Source of the DNA: Pigmentiphaga litoralis
Lineage (GTDB): Bacteria > Pseudomonadota > Gammaproteobacteria > Burkholderiales > Burkholderiaceae_B
Length of the DNA stretch: 64,000 nucleotides
Assembly (NCBI RefSeq): GCF_014651835.1
Contig: NZ_BMXQ01000001.1
Location: forward strand, 3,569,030-3,633,029
Reading direction: 5' to 3'
Within the stretch, counting starts at the first letter, position 1, and each line of letters opens with the position of its first letter. Positions 38,425-47,414 of the stretch are shown here, one piece after another. Position numbers and translations under genes: made by a program. Below the pieces are notes generated by a model, which was given only the letters and a program-made list of their open reading frames with translations, searched no databases and was not told the origin of the DNA.

Positions 38425-39117
38425 TCAGCGTGCTACATAGTGCACGGTCAGGTCACCGACGCCATCGATGTGCGCATGCAGGGTGTCACCCGCTACGCAG
38501 GGGCCGACGCCAGCGGGCGTGCCGTTCAGGATGATGTCGCCGGCTTCCAGCGTCACGAAGCGCGACAGGTAGGCGATGGTTTCCTCGACGCGCCAGATCT
38601 GCTGGTTCAGGTCGCCTTCCTGGCGGATGTCGCCGTTGATCTTGAGCCAGATCGGACCGGCGTCCGGATGGCCGATCTCGCTGGCCGGCTTCAGGGCGGA
38701 CACGGGGCACGACTGATCGAAGCCCTTGGCCAGTTCCCACGGGCGCTGCATTTTCTTGGCGACCGACTGGATGTCGCGGCGGGTCATGTCGATGCCGACG
38801 CCGTAGCCGAACACGTGCGACAGGGCGTCTGCCTCGTCGATGTCCGTGCCGCCCTTGCCCAATGCCACCACCAGTTCGACTTCGTGGTGAAGGTCTTGTG
38901 TCTGCACCGGGAAGGGCAGGTCGCCACCGTTCGGCACCACGGCATCAGACGGTTTGGAGAAAAAGAACGGCGGTTCACGATCGGGGTCGTGACCCATTTC
39001 GCGTGCGTGGTCGGCAAAGTTGCGGCCGACGCACCAGATCCGCCGGACCGGGAACACGGCGTCGGTCCCTTCCACGGGAATCGCGGCGATGGACGGCTGG
39101 GGGATGACGAAATTCAT
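38425..39117 (-). CDS. FAH-family hydrolase, fumarylpyruvate-hydrolase-like
   Basis: The 230-residue protein has the short FAH domain: CVGRNFADHAREMG near 30, FFFSKPSDAV, the acidic metal site HHEVELVVALG near 78 and NGTPAGVGP near the end. Size and motifs resemble fumarylpyruvate or acylpyruvate hydrolases of the gentisate/salicylate pathway; the exact substrate is not shown. It is 60 bases downstream of an AraC-type gene on the same strand, and 191 bases upstream of def; nothing was seen in that gap. Confidence 0.8.
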   Translation of the reverse strand: MNFVIPQPSIAAIPVEGTDAVFPVRRIWCVGRNFADHAREMGHDPDREPPFFFSKPSDAVVPNGGDLPFPVQTQDLHHEVELVVALGKGGTDIDEADALSHVFGYGVGIDMTRRDIQSVAKKMQRPWELAKGFDQSCPVSALKPASEIGHPDAGPIWLKINGDIRQEGDLNQQIWRVEETIAYLSRFVTLEAGDIILNGTPAGVGPCVAGDTLHAHIDGVGDLTVHYVAR

Positions 39118-39177
39118 GACATTTCCTGTAGGACTGCCGGGCGGCCTGCCACCCGGGCGTTGAATGTGGGCGCCAGC

Positions 39178-40149
39178 TTATCGGTCTTCGGAAGACAGCG
39201 ACAGGGACGCATGTGTGATTCGCTTGGACAAAACCGGGGGCTCGACCGCCTGGCGGGCCGTGGCGCGGAACGCGACCGGGCTTGCGCCGCAGACCTGGCG
39301 GAATCGGCGGGAGAAATAGGCCTCGTCCGTGAATCCCACCTGGCGCGCGATGTCGGAGACGCGCAGCGACGTCTGCATGAGCAATTCCTTGGACTGTTCG
39401 ATCCGCCGTTCCGTGACCAGATCGACAAAGGTGCGGCCGGTTTCCTTCTTGATGAGGTGGGCCAGATAGTTCGGCGACAGGCAAGCCGCGGCGGCCGCGC
39501 TGTCCAGCGTCAATCGTTCGGCCAGATGCTCGCGGATATGCCGGATCACGCGGGCCATGGCCTCGCGCCGGCCATGATGCGACGTGCCTGCGCCTGCTGC
39601 CTGTTCGATCTGGCCGGCATACTTCCGGCAGACCAGGCCGATCAGCAGGAGCAGGCGCGCGCGCAGCGTTTCGAGCGTGTAGAAGCCGCGCTGGGCGTTG
39701 TCGGCGCTCATTTGCTCGCACAGGCGCAGCATCTCGGCCCGGTCGTCGCCATCAAGCTCGAAATCCATGGATTCTTGGGCAAGAAACGGCGCCAGTTCCG
39801 GCGCGCGGGCCAGGGGAACGTCTTCCAGGTCGAGCGGATCGACGTCGAGATCGCTGCGCAGGAAGCGCTGGCCGAAGCTGAGGATGTAATAGAGCGACCC
39901 CGGCGGATGCGGCACGCAATGCATGCGATACGGCAGCACGAACGAGAGCATGCCCGGGCGGAATGGCCGCACGGTGGCGCCGATATGCTGCTGCGTATCG
40001 CCCGCCAGGTTGATCTGGATCTGGAAATACGCATGACGATGCGGCGCGGCAAGCGGGTCGCGGGCGTTTTCGCGCCGGATGTCGAAATCCAGGTGCTGCG
40101 CCCGTTCCTGCATCGTGTAGGTCCGGATCCCGGCGGCCATGTGGCCCAT
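39178..40149 (-). CDS. AraC-family regulator with cupin sensor domain
   Basis: The 323-residue protein has an N-terminal cupin-like ligand domain (APHRHAYFQIQINLAGDTQ near residue 36) and a C-terminal AraC helix-turn-helix pair (AAAACLSPNYLAHLIKKETGRTF; VSDIARQVGFTDEAYFSRRFRQ). ATG at 40149 follows AAGGAAACAGC. It probably activates its own operon, which includes the FAH-family gene downstream, in response to a 2-oxo-acid or aromatic signal. Confidence 0.85.
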   Translation of the reverse strand: MGHMAAGIRTYTMQERAQHLDFDIRRENARDPLAAPHRHAYFQIQINLAGDTQQHIGATVRPFRPGMLSFVLPYRMHCVPHPPGSLYYILSFGQRFLRSDLDVDPLDLEDVPLARAPELAPFLAQESMDFELDGDDRAEMLRLCEQMSADNAQRGFYTLETLRARLLLLIGLVCRKYAGQIEQAAGAGTSHHGRREAMARVIRHIREHLAERLTLDSAAAAACLSPNYLAHLIKKETGRTFVDLVTERRIEQSKELLMQTSLRVSDIARQVGFTDEAYFSRRFRQVCGASPVAFRATARQAVEPPVLSKRITHASLSLSSEDR

Positions 40150-40209
40150 GCTGTTTCCTTGTCCTTGTGTCCTGGTGCCGGCGCACGCACACCGTGGCCA
40201 GACAGAAAA

Positions 40210-40291
40210 AGTATAGCCACTTCGACACCGCCTCCCGTCGTCCACGGACGTTTATGTCCATGCGTAGAAATGGCCTTGGACACTTCTGTCC
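40210..40291 (-). promoter_or_regulatory. Promoter with two repeated 14-base inverted repeats, upstream of AraC gene
   Basis: GGACGTTTATGTCC (40246-40259) and GGACACTTCTGTCC (40278-40291) share GGACNNTTNTGTCC and lie 32 bases apart. On the minus strand a TATACT -10 hexamer (40215-40210) follows, with no good -35. The layout suggests an activator-dependent promoter for the AraC-FAH operon, with sites centred near -50 and -82. Confidence 0.5.
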
Positions 40292-40379
40292 GGAACCGCC
40301 CTGCCCGGCTGCCCTGCCGTGGTCTAGTGACGAACACGGTCATCACGACCTTTCACGACTTTGCGGCGTCTGTCCTGCC

Positions 40380-41725
40380 ATGCCTTCCCTTTCTGCTTCC
40401 AAGTCCCTCGCCGCCTGGCTGCGGCTGTCTTTCGAACCTGGCGTCGGTCCGATCACCGCCTATGGCCTGCTGCAGGAGTTCGGGCCGCCCGACCAGTTGT
40501 ACGCGCAGGGCCTCGACGCCCTGTCCGCCAAGCTGCCATTGCCCTTGGCGCGCCAGCTGGCGGCGCCTGCCGACGATGCGACCCGGCGGCGCATCGACGA
40601 CGCCCTTGCGTGGGCCGACCGGCCCGGAAACTACCTCATGACGCTGAACGACCGCCACTACCCGCCCGCGCTGCTGGCCACCCACGATCCCCCGACCCTG
40701 CTGTATGTAAAAGGGCTGCCGCCGCTGCTGGGACGCCACGGGCTGGCCATTGTCGGCTCGCGCAATGCCACGCCGGACGGCCTGGGCCATGCGCGCGAGT
40801 TCGCCCAGCACCTGGCGGGCCTGGGCTATACGATCGTAAGCGGGCTGGCGCTGGGCATCGATGCCGCCGCGCACGAAGGCGCGCTTGCAGCAGGCGCCGA
40901 CGGCGGGGGCACGCTCGCCGTCGTCGGCACCGGCGCCGATGTCGTCTACCCACGCAGCACCGCGGGCTTGCCCAGCGGATCGCCGACCAGGGCGCGATCG
41001 TGTCCGAACTGCCGCTGGGAACGCGCGCCCTCGCGCACCACTTTCCCCGCCGCAACCGGCTGGTGGCCGGGCTGTCAAAGGGCGTGCTGGTGGTCGAAGC
41101 CGCCGTCCATAGCGGATCGTTGATCACCGCCCGGATCGCCGCCGACATCGGCCGTGACGTGTTCGCCATCCCGGGATCGATCCATTCGCCGCTGTCCCGC
41201 GGCTGCCATGTCCTGCTGCGTCAAGGTGCCAAGCTGGTGGAATGTTCGCAGGACATCGTGGATGAGCTGGCTGACCAGCCGCCTGGCGCGCAAGGATCGT
41301 TGCCGCTCGACCCGCAACTCGACGCGGGGGCGGCGCCCCGGGGCAGCGGCGCGGGCAGCCGGAACGCGTCGGTGGCGCTGCCCCCGCTTTCAACTGAGGA
41401 CCTGGCCCTGCTGCGGGCGATGGGCTTTCGCGCGATCAGCCCTGACATGCTTGCGCAGCGCCTGGGCGTACCCATCCAGGAGGTGCAGGCGCGGCTGCTG
41501 CCGCTGGAGTTGAAGAACCGGGTGGACCGGCTGTCCGGCGGCAGCTACCAGGTCGACAGCCAGGTGGCCAAGGCACTGGCAGCGCAGATGGCGCAGGAAG
41601 CTCAAGCCATGCGACCCGAGGGTGACGACGGCGAGCAGGACCCGGGATTGACGGGTGATGACGGGGTACCGGCCACGGACTCGAACCCGATTGCCCGGCC
41701 GATCAAGGCGGACTTCCATGCCTGA
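40380..41725 (+). pseudogene. dprA: dprA, interrupted by a frameshift
   Basis: Residues 1-192 read in one frame from ATG 40380 (Rossmann-fold segments IVGSRNATPDG, IVSGLALGIDAAAHEGAL, VVGTGADVVYPR). The rest of DprA (LAQRIADQGAIVSELPLGT, HFPRRNRLVAGLSKGVLVVEAAVHSGSLITAR, then a C-terminal winged-helix domain) continues in another frame to 41725. Restoring one C after 40955 would give YPR-QH-RGLAQ, typical of DprA, and a protein of about 448 residues. DprA loads RecA on incoming single-stranded DNA in transformation. Either a true mutation or a base-calling error. Confidence 0.85.
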
Positions 41726-41829
41726 CGTCCAAAACGCCACACCCGTCGTGCAAACCACGCAACGCTTTGGTGCATATTTGCCTAGGGCGGCGTTTCAGCG
41801 TAGAGTTAAGCGAGCCTTTACTGTGATAT

Positions 41830-42288
41830 ATGTTCGATATTCTCGTCTACCTCTTCGAGAACTACTTCACGCCGGAAGCCTGTCCGGACCCGGATACGCT
41901 GGCGCGAAAACTCGCCGCTGCCGGATTCGAAGACGACGAAATCGACGATGCTCTGTCGTGGCTGTCCGGCCTGGCAGAAACCACGCATCGTTGCGTCGAT
42001 CTTGCCCTGGTTCCAAGCCAAAGTACCCGCATCTACGCCGATGCGGAATACAGCGCGCTCGGTTCGGAAGCGATCGGCTTCGTGAGTTTTCTCGAGTCTG
42101 CCGGCGTCCTGTCGGCCCCCTTGCGCGAGATCATCATCGATCGGGCAACTGCGCTCATCGAATCCCCGGTACCCATCGAAAAACTCAAAATTATTGTGCT
42201 GATGGTACTGTGGAGCCAGGAAACCGAGATCGACAACCTGATCCTGGAAGAGCTGCTCGAAGACGGCAGCGCGCGCCAAATCCACTGA
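41830..42288 (+). CDS. smg: Smg/DUF494 family protein
   Basis: The 152-residue acidic protein begins MFDILVYLFENYF and matches the Smg family, which usually follows dprA and precedes topA/topB-type genes. Function is unknown. The gene order dprA-smg-topoisomerase is preserved here. Confidence 0.88.
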   Translation: MFDILVYLFENYFTPEACPDPDTLARKLAAAGFEDDEIDDALSWLSGLAETTHRCVDLALVPSQSTRIYADAEYSALGSEAIGFVSFLESAGVLSAPLREIIIDRATALIESPVPIEKLKIIVLMVLWSQETEIDNLILEELLEDGSARQIH

Positions 42289-42420
42289 TTTTCCGCACTC
42301 GCAGTCTTGCGTTGCCGGCCATGCCGAGCACCCCCGACTTGCACTGCTTAAAAATCCCCCCGTATCATCCGGCGCTTCGACGCACTTTATTTGGCGTCGG
42401 CTCTGTTCAACTGGATTTCA

Positions 42421-45102
42421 ATGGGCAAGACACTGATCATCGCCGAGAAACCCTCGGTAGCGCTGGATATTTCGCGAGCCCTGGGCGGCTTCAAGCGCGA
42501 GGGCGAATACTTCGAAAGCGACGAACACGTCCTTTCCTCGAGCGTTGGCCACCTGCTGACGCTTGTCGCACCCAACGACCCGGTCAAGGGCAAGTGGAGC
42601 TTTACCCATCTGCCGGTGATTCCGCCCGAATTCGGACTGGGTCCTGCCGACAAGCGTTCGGAAGAACGCCTGCGCCTGCTGGTGCGCCTGTTGAAGCGCA
42701 AGGATGTCGACGCCGTCATCAACGCCTGCGATGCGGGACGTGAAGGCGAACTGATCTTCCGCTACATCGTCCAGTACGCCAAGACGAACAAGCCGATCCA
42801 GCGCCTGTGGCTGCAGTCCATGACGCAGCAGGCGATCCGCGACGCGTTCAACGACCTGCGCAGCGACGCCATCATGCAGCCGCTCGAAGCGGCAGCACGG
42901 TCGCGCGCCGAGGCCGACTGGCTGGTCGGCATCAATGGCACGCGGGCCATGACCGCGTTCAACAGCAAGGACGGCGGCTTCTTCAAGACGCCGGTCGGGC
43001 GCGTGCAGACGCCGACGCTGGCCATCGTGGCCGAGCGAGAGGAACGCATCCGCAAATTCGTGTCGCGCGACTTCTGGGAAGTCCGGGCGCAGTTCGCGGC
43101 AGCCGCTGGCACCTATGACGGGCGCTGGTTCGACCCCAAGCACACGAAAGACCCCCTCGACCCGGAAAAGCGCGACTCGCGCGTCTGGACGCAGGCGGCG
43201 GCCGACGAAATCGTGGCGGCATGCCGCGATGGCGTGGGCAGTGTCACGGAAGAATCCAAGCCGTCCAGCCAGCTTTCCGGCCTGCTGTATGACCTGACCA
43301 CGCTGCAGCGCGAAGCCAACTCGCGGTTCGGCTTTTCGGCAAAGACCACGCTGTCGCTGGCGCAGACGCTGTACGAACGCCACAAGGCCCTGACCTACCC
43401 GCGGACCGATTCGCGTTATCTGCCGGAAGACTATATCCAGACGGTCCAGCAGACCATGCAGACGCTGACCGAAAGCAAGCCGGCCTATGCGCAGCATGCG
43501 TCCACGATCATCAAGAATCAGTGGGTGCGGCCCAATCGCCGCATCTTCGACAACAAGAAGGTGTCGGATCACTTTGCGATCATCCCGACCCTGCAGGCCC
43601 CGCGCGAACTGAGCGAGGCCGAAGCCAAGCTGTACGACATGATCGTCAAGCGCTTCCTGGCCGTGTTCTTCCCGGCCGCGGAATTCCTGCTGACGACCCG
43701 CATCACGGAAGTGAATACGCATCGGTTCAAGACCGAAGGCAAGGTACTCGTCAATGCCGGCTGGATGGCGGTGTATGGCCGCGATACGGTCGGCGAGGAC
43801 GCAACGCTGACGGCCGTGGCGCCCGATGAGAAGGTCAGGACGCAGAACGTCGAAGCCGTAGGCCTGGCGACCAAGCCGCCGGCGCGCTACACCGAAGCCA
43901 CGCTGCTGTCCGCCATGGAAGGCGCCGGCAAGCTGGTGGAAGACGAAGAATTGCGCGAGGCCATGTCGGCACGCGGACTGGGTACGCCGGCAACACGGGC
44001 AGGCATCATCGAAGGCTTGATCAACGAGGTGTACCTGCGCCGCGAAGGCCGCGAACTGGTGCCGACCGCCAAGGCGCGTCAATTGATGACGCTGCTGTCG
44101 GGTCTGGACGTGGACGAACTGACGTCGCCCGAACTGACGGGCGAGTGGGAACACAAGCTCAGCCAGATCGAGCAAGGCCAGCTGGCGCGCGAAGCCTTCA
44201 TGCAGGAAATCGCGCGGATGACGGAAGTGATCGTCAAGCGCGCGAAGGAATACGACCGCGACACCGTGCCCGGCGACTACGCGACGTTGACGACGCCCTG
44301 CCCCAAGTGCAGCAAGGTCGTGAAAGAAAACTACCGCCGTTATGCCTGCACGGCGTGCGATTTTTCGATCGGCAAGCACCCGGGCGGCCGGACGTTCGAG
44401 CAATCCGAGGTCGAAGAACTGCTGGCCAAGAAAGAGATCGGTCCGCTCAATGGGTTCATCAGCAAGATGGGCCGGCCCTTCTCGGCGATCTTGCGCATCA
44501 CCGACGAATTCAAGCTGGAATTCGACTTTGGCCAAGCCGATGATGAAGCGGCTGAAGCCATCGATTTCTCAGGCCACACACCGGTCGGCCCGTGCCCGAA
44601 ATGCTCGCATCGGGTGTTCGAATGGGGCATGAGCTATCTGTGCGAAAAGTCGGTCGGGCCGGAACGCAGTTGCGACTTCAAGTCGGGCAAGGTCATCCTG
44701 CAGCAGGACATCTCGGCCGAGCAGATGGGCAAGCTCCTGAACGAAGGCCGCACCGACCTGCTGCAGAACTTCGTGTCCAGCCGCACCAACCGCAAGTTCA
44801 AGGCCTTCCTGACGCGGGGTCCGGACGGCAAGGTCGGCTTCGAATTCGAGCCACGTCCAGCCAAGCCGGGCAAGGCGCCTGCCAAGACCGCGACGGGCGA
44901 CGCAGCCGAAGCTGGCACAAGCCGCGCGCCGGCCAAGAAGGCGCCAGCGAAGAAGGCAGCCGCAAAAAAGACTGCGGTGAAAAAGACCGCAGCAAAGAAA
45001 GCCGCCACAACGAAGACCGCTGCAACGAAGACCGCTGCAAAGAAAGCACCGGCCAAGAAGGCAGCCGCCAAGAAAGCGGCAGTCAAGAAAGCCGCAGCCT
45101 GA
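42421..45102 (+). CDS. topB: DNA topoisomerase III with histone-H1-like tail
   Basis: The 893-residue type IA topoisomerase has an N-terminal Toprim domain (KTLIIAEKPSVA; CDAGREGELIFR near 101), catalytic Tyr326 in YPRTDSRYLP, and two C-terminal Cys4 zinc-finger-like segments (PCPKCSK..., CPKCSHRVFEWG...). Residues about 838-893 are a low-complexity tail of AKKA/AKKT repeats like bacterial histone-H1 homologues, likely increasing DNA affinity. It decatenates single-stranded or hemicatenated DNA. Start chosen at ATG 42421 (MGKTLII), the usual family start. Confidence 0.94.
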   Translation: MGKTLIIAEKPSVALDISRALGGFKREGEYFESDEHVLSSSVGHLLTLVAPNDPVKGKWSFTHLPVIPPEFGLGPADKRSEERLRLLVRLLKRKDVDAVINACDAGREGELIFRYIVQYAKTNKPIQRLWLQSMTQQAIRDAFNDLRSDAIMQPLEAAARSRAEADWLVGINGTRAMTAFNSKDGGFFKTPVGRVQTPTLAIVAEREERIRKFVSRDFWEVRAQFAAAAGTYDGRWFDPKHTKDPLDPEKRDSRVWTQAAADEIVAACRDGVGSVTEESKPSSQLSGLLYDLTTLQREANSRFGFSAKTTLSLAQTLYERHKALTYPRTDSRYLPEDYIQTVQQTMQTLTESKPAYAQHASTIIKNQWVRPNRRIFDNKKVSDHFAIIPTLQAPRELSEAEAKLYDMIVKRFLAVFFPAAEFLLTTRITEVNTHRFKTEGKVLVNAGWMAVYGRDTVGEDATLTAVAPDEKVRTQNVEAVGLATKPPARYTEATLLSAMEGAGKLVEDEELREAMSARGLGTPATRAGIIEGLINEVYLRREGRELVPTAKARQLMTLLSGLDVDELTSPELTGEWEHKLSQIEQGQLAREAFMQEIARMTEVIVKRAKEYDRDTVPGDYATLTTPCPKCSKVVKENYRRYACTACDFSIGKHPGGRTFEQSEVEELLAKKEIGPLNGFISKMGRPFSAILRITDEFKLEFDFGQADDEAAEAIDFSGHTPVGPCPKCSHRVFEWGMSYLCEKSVGPERSCDFKSGKVILQQDISAEQMGKLLNEGRTDLLQNFVSSRTNRKFKAFLTRGPDGKVGFEFEPRPAKPGKAPAKTATGDAAEAGTSRAPAKKAPAKKAAAKKTAVKKTAAKKAATTKTAATKTAAKKAPAKKAAAKKAAVKKAAA

Positions 45103-45422
45103 GACGGCTTGAGACCCAGGACCGGCGCCGTTCCAGGTCTCGACCTTCAAGCCGCAGAAGTCAAAAGCCCATGCCCATGCATGGGCTTTTTTTCGCATGG
45201 CAGAGCACGACCCTGAGCGCTCTAACCATCAGCAACAACTCCCCCCGTTCTCCTTACAACCCCGGAGCGCCTTGAACGGTTGCACACCACAGTCCAACCG
45301 GAAGGCACGGGGTAGACTCAATGCGCTCGTACGCGCCCGTTTCCTGCTGCAAGCTTTGCCCACGCACGTTTCTCGCCGCACGTTCCACCCGCGCGTCTTC
45401 ACCCGTTACCCACGAGGTCAGC
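45103..45422. other. Intergenic region after topB
   Basis: This 320-base stretch holds the topB terminator (45163-45193) and the promoter region of the lipoprotein pair. I saw no further gene and no clear promoter hexamers. Confidence 0.5.
45163..45193 (+). terminator. Intrinsic terminator of topB
   Basis: AAAAGCCCATG (45163-45173) pairs perfectly with CATGGGCTTTT (45180-45190) around a six-base loop, followed by a run of T. A textbook rho-independent terminator. Confidence 0.9.
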
Positions 45423-46001
45423 ATGTCGTTCAATGCCCCCCCCATCACCGCCCTGCTGGCGGCCCGCAACGCCGACACGCGTCGTATGCCGTCCGTCCCG
45501 CTGCTTGCCCTGACATTGATCGCCGCGCTGTCGACCAGTGCGTGCAGTTCCCTCTTCCATGAAGGCGCATCGACCGCAGCCGGTATCGGCGGTGCGGCGA
45601 TTGCGTCGCAGGTCACGACCAACGCCACCGTTGCATCGGGCATTGGCCTGGGTGTGCTGGCCGCTGCCGAAGCAGGCGTAAAACATGTCGAACGACGTTA
45701 TCACCGCAATCAGCAGGACCGCATCGCGCAAGTCGCCGGCGGCTTGTCGGTGGGCCAGGTCGCGCAGTGGGAAAGCTATCACCGCCTGGAGATAGAACCC
45801 AACGTGCGTGGCCGCGTGACCGTCAATCGCGAGATGGGATCCGGCGCGCTGATGTGCAAGGAGATCGTCTTTTCCGTCGATGACGTGAAAGACGAAGTGC
45901 CGCGCAGTGGCTTTTACGTGGCGACGATCTGCCGCGATGTGAACGCGTGGAAGTGGGCGTCGGCTGAACCGGCGACCCAGCGTTGGGGAGCCTTGCAGTG
46001 A
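45423..46001 (+). CDS. Putative lipoprotein, first of a tandem paralogous pair
   Basis: The 192-residue protein has a long N-terminal extension, then a lipoprotein signal (PLLALTLIAALSTSAC, lipid-attachment Cys in TSAC-SS), a glycine/alanine-rich segment (AAGIGGAAIASQV) and a C-terminal domain ending WKWASAEPATQRWGALQ. The C-terminal half aligns with the next gene (EQD.VAQ.AG, CKE, W.WA.AEPA..RWG). Function unknown. ATG at 45423 has GAGG six bases upstream; Met22 without the extension is an alternative. Confidence 0.72.
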   Translation: MSFNAPPITALLAARNADTRRMPSVPLLALTLIAALSTSACSSLFHEGASTAAGIGGAAIASQVTTNATVASGIGLGVLAAAEAGVKHVERRYHRNQQDRIAQVAGGLSVGQVAQWESYHRLEIEPNVRGRVTVNREMGSGALMCKEIVFSVDDVKDEVPRSGFYVATICRDVNAWKWASAEPATQRWGALQ

Positions 46002-46546
46002 TCCCCGCCGTAGCGTGTACCGCGCAGGCGCAGCCCCGCCGCTGGCTGCGCGTTGCCGTCATGACAGCGTCGATGTCGGCCGTTGCGGTGGTGATGAGCG
46101 GCTGCGGATCGGTCGGGGGCTTTACGGGCGCGGCGGCCGGCATCGTGACCGGCGCGGCGACGGGCAACCCGGCCATCGGTATCGGCGTGGGTGTGGCCGT
46201 GCGTTCCGCGACCGATGCGGGCATGGCCAAGGTGTTCCGCGACATGCAGCGGGCCGAGCAGGACCAGGTCGCGCAGGCCGCCGGCCAGATGGCCGTGGGT
46301 GAAAGCCGGCTGTGGTCGGTGCATCACCGCTTTTCGTACAACGACGCGCGAGGCGAAGTCACGGTCTTGCGCAACATCGACAACGCGCTGTCTGCGTGCA
46401 AGGAAGTCGCGGTATCGGTCGAGGGCGGCAAGAAGGATGCGGTCACGTGGCAGTGGTTCACGACGCAGGTCTGCCAGCATTCGAACGGCGCCTGGCAGTG
46501 GGCCGCGGCCGAACCGGCCGTCGAGCGGTGGGGATCGTTGCACTGA
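45998..46546 (+). CDS. Putative lipoprotein, second of the tandem pair
   Basis: The 182-residue protein has a lipobox (VVMSGC-GS) after a hydrophobic signal, a glycine-rich segment (GAAAGIVTGAATGNPAIGIGVG) that may insert in a membrane, and a C-terminal domain paralogous to that of the upstream gene. The GTG start overlaps the previous stop (GTGA), with GGGGAG upstream. Together they form a two-gene operon, probably an envelope component. Function unknown. Confidence 0.72.
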   Translation: MIPAVACTAQAQPRRWLRVAVMTASMSAVAVVMSGCGSVGGFTGAAAGIVTGAATGNPAIGIGVGVAVRSATDAGMAKVFRDMQRAEQDQVAQAAGQMAVGESRLWSVHHRFSYNDARGEVTVLRNIDNALSACKEVAVSVEGGKKDAVTWQWFTTQVCQHSNGAWQWAAAEPAVERWGSLH

Positions 46547-46697
46547 TAGCCTGTCCTGATCGCCCATCCTGACCGCATACACGACTGCCCAGGCAGCATG
46601 CCATGCGACAATCCGCGAACCCGGCGCATCGACCGACCATCGAGCCGCCAGGGTTTGCACTCTTTCGTCCTTCAGCGCTTTTTTTCTTGATGCGTCA

Positions 46698-47288
46698 ATG
46701 ACAAGCCAGCCCGCCACTTCTTCCCGCAAGCCGTCCTCCAAGAGGCCGGCTGACACGTCCACCGACGCTGCGCTCGATGTTTTAGCCGACGACGCCAACG
46801 ACACGTTCGACGCGAACGGCATCCCGCCCAAGACCTGGCATGTGGTCAAGCGCTCTCGCATTCACGGAAACGGTATCTATGCCAAACGCAAGATCCCGGC
46901 GGGCGTGCGGATCATGGAGTACATCGGCGAGCTGATCAGCAGCGCCGAAGCGGACCGCCGTCACCCGGTCAATCCGGACGATCCTTTCCACACGTTCTTT
47001 TTTGCGCTGGGTACCGGCAAGGTGATCGATGGCAGCCGGGGCGGCAACGATGCGCGCTGGATCAACCATTCCTGCGAGCCCAACTGCGAGACCGAAGAGA
47101 CGGACGATGGCCGCATCTTCGTGGTGTCCCTGCAGCCGATCCCGCGCGGTGAAGAATTGTTCTACGACTACGGCCTGGTGATCGACGCGCGCTACACGCA
47201 GAAGCTGAAGGACGAGTACAAGTGCCTGTGCGGCTCGGCGCATTGCCGCGGCACGATGCTCGCGCCCAAGGCGCGCAAGCGCAAATGA
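46698..47288 (+). CDS. SET-domain protein lysine methyltransferase
   Basis: The 196-residue protein has an N-terminal basic, low-complexity stretch of about 45 residues and a complete SET domain: GNGIYAKRKI at 57-66, GSRGGNDARWINHSCEPNC at 112-130, EELFYDYG at 152-159 and a post-SET cysteine cluster (Cys176, Cys178, Cys183). Such proteins transfer methyl from SAM to protein lysines. Bacterial substrates are mostly unknown; in Chlamydia a SET protein modifies a histone-H1-like protein. The ATG lacks a clear ribosome-binding site. The substrate here is open. Confidence 0.88.
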   Translation: MTSQPATSSRKPSSKRPADTSTDAALDVLADDANDTFDANGIPPKTWHVVKRSRIHGNGIYAKRKIPAGVRIMEYIGELISSAEADRRHPVNPDDPFHTFFFALGTGKVIDGSRGGNDARWINHSCEPNCETEETDDGRIFVVSLQPIPRGEELFYDYGLVIDARYTQKLKDEYKCLCGSAHCRGTMLAPKARKRK

Positions 47289-47289
47289 C

Positions 47290-47324
47290 ATCCGTGCACT
47301 GACGGATCAAGTCAGTGCACGGAT
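47290..47324. terminator. Strong 14-bp inverted repeat between convergent genes
   Basis: ATCCGTGCACTGAC (47290-47303) pairs perfectly with GTCAGTGCACGGAT (47311-47324) around a seven-base loop, one base after the SET gene stop. The convergent glycine-zipper gene ends at 47415. No T-run follows, so it is a hairpin of probable terminator or mRNA-stabilising role. Confidence 0.55.
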
Positions 47325-47414
47325 TGATCAGACGAAGGCGCCCCGCGTCAGCTGGCGTCGCGGCAACAGGCACTGACCGATGTCTGCCTTTCGGGAAGAC
47401 GCAAGGCGCGGACC

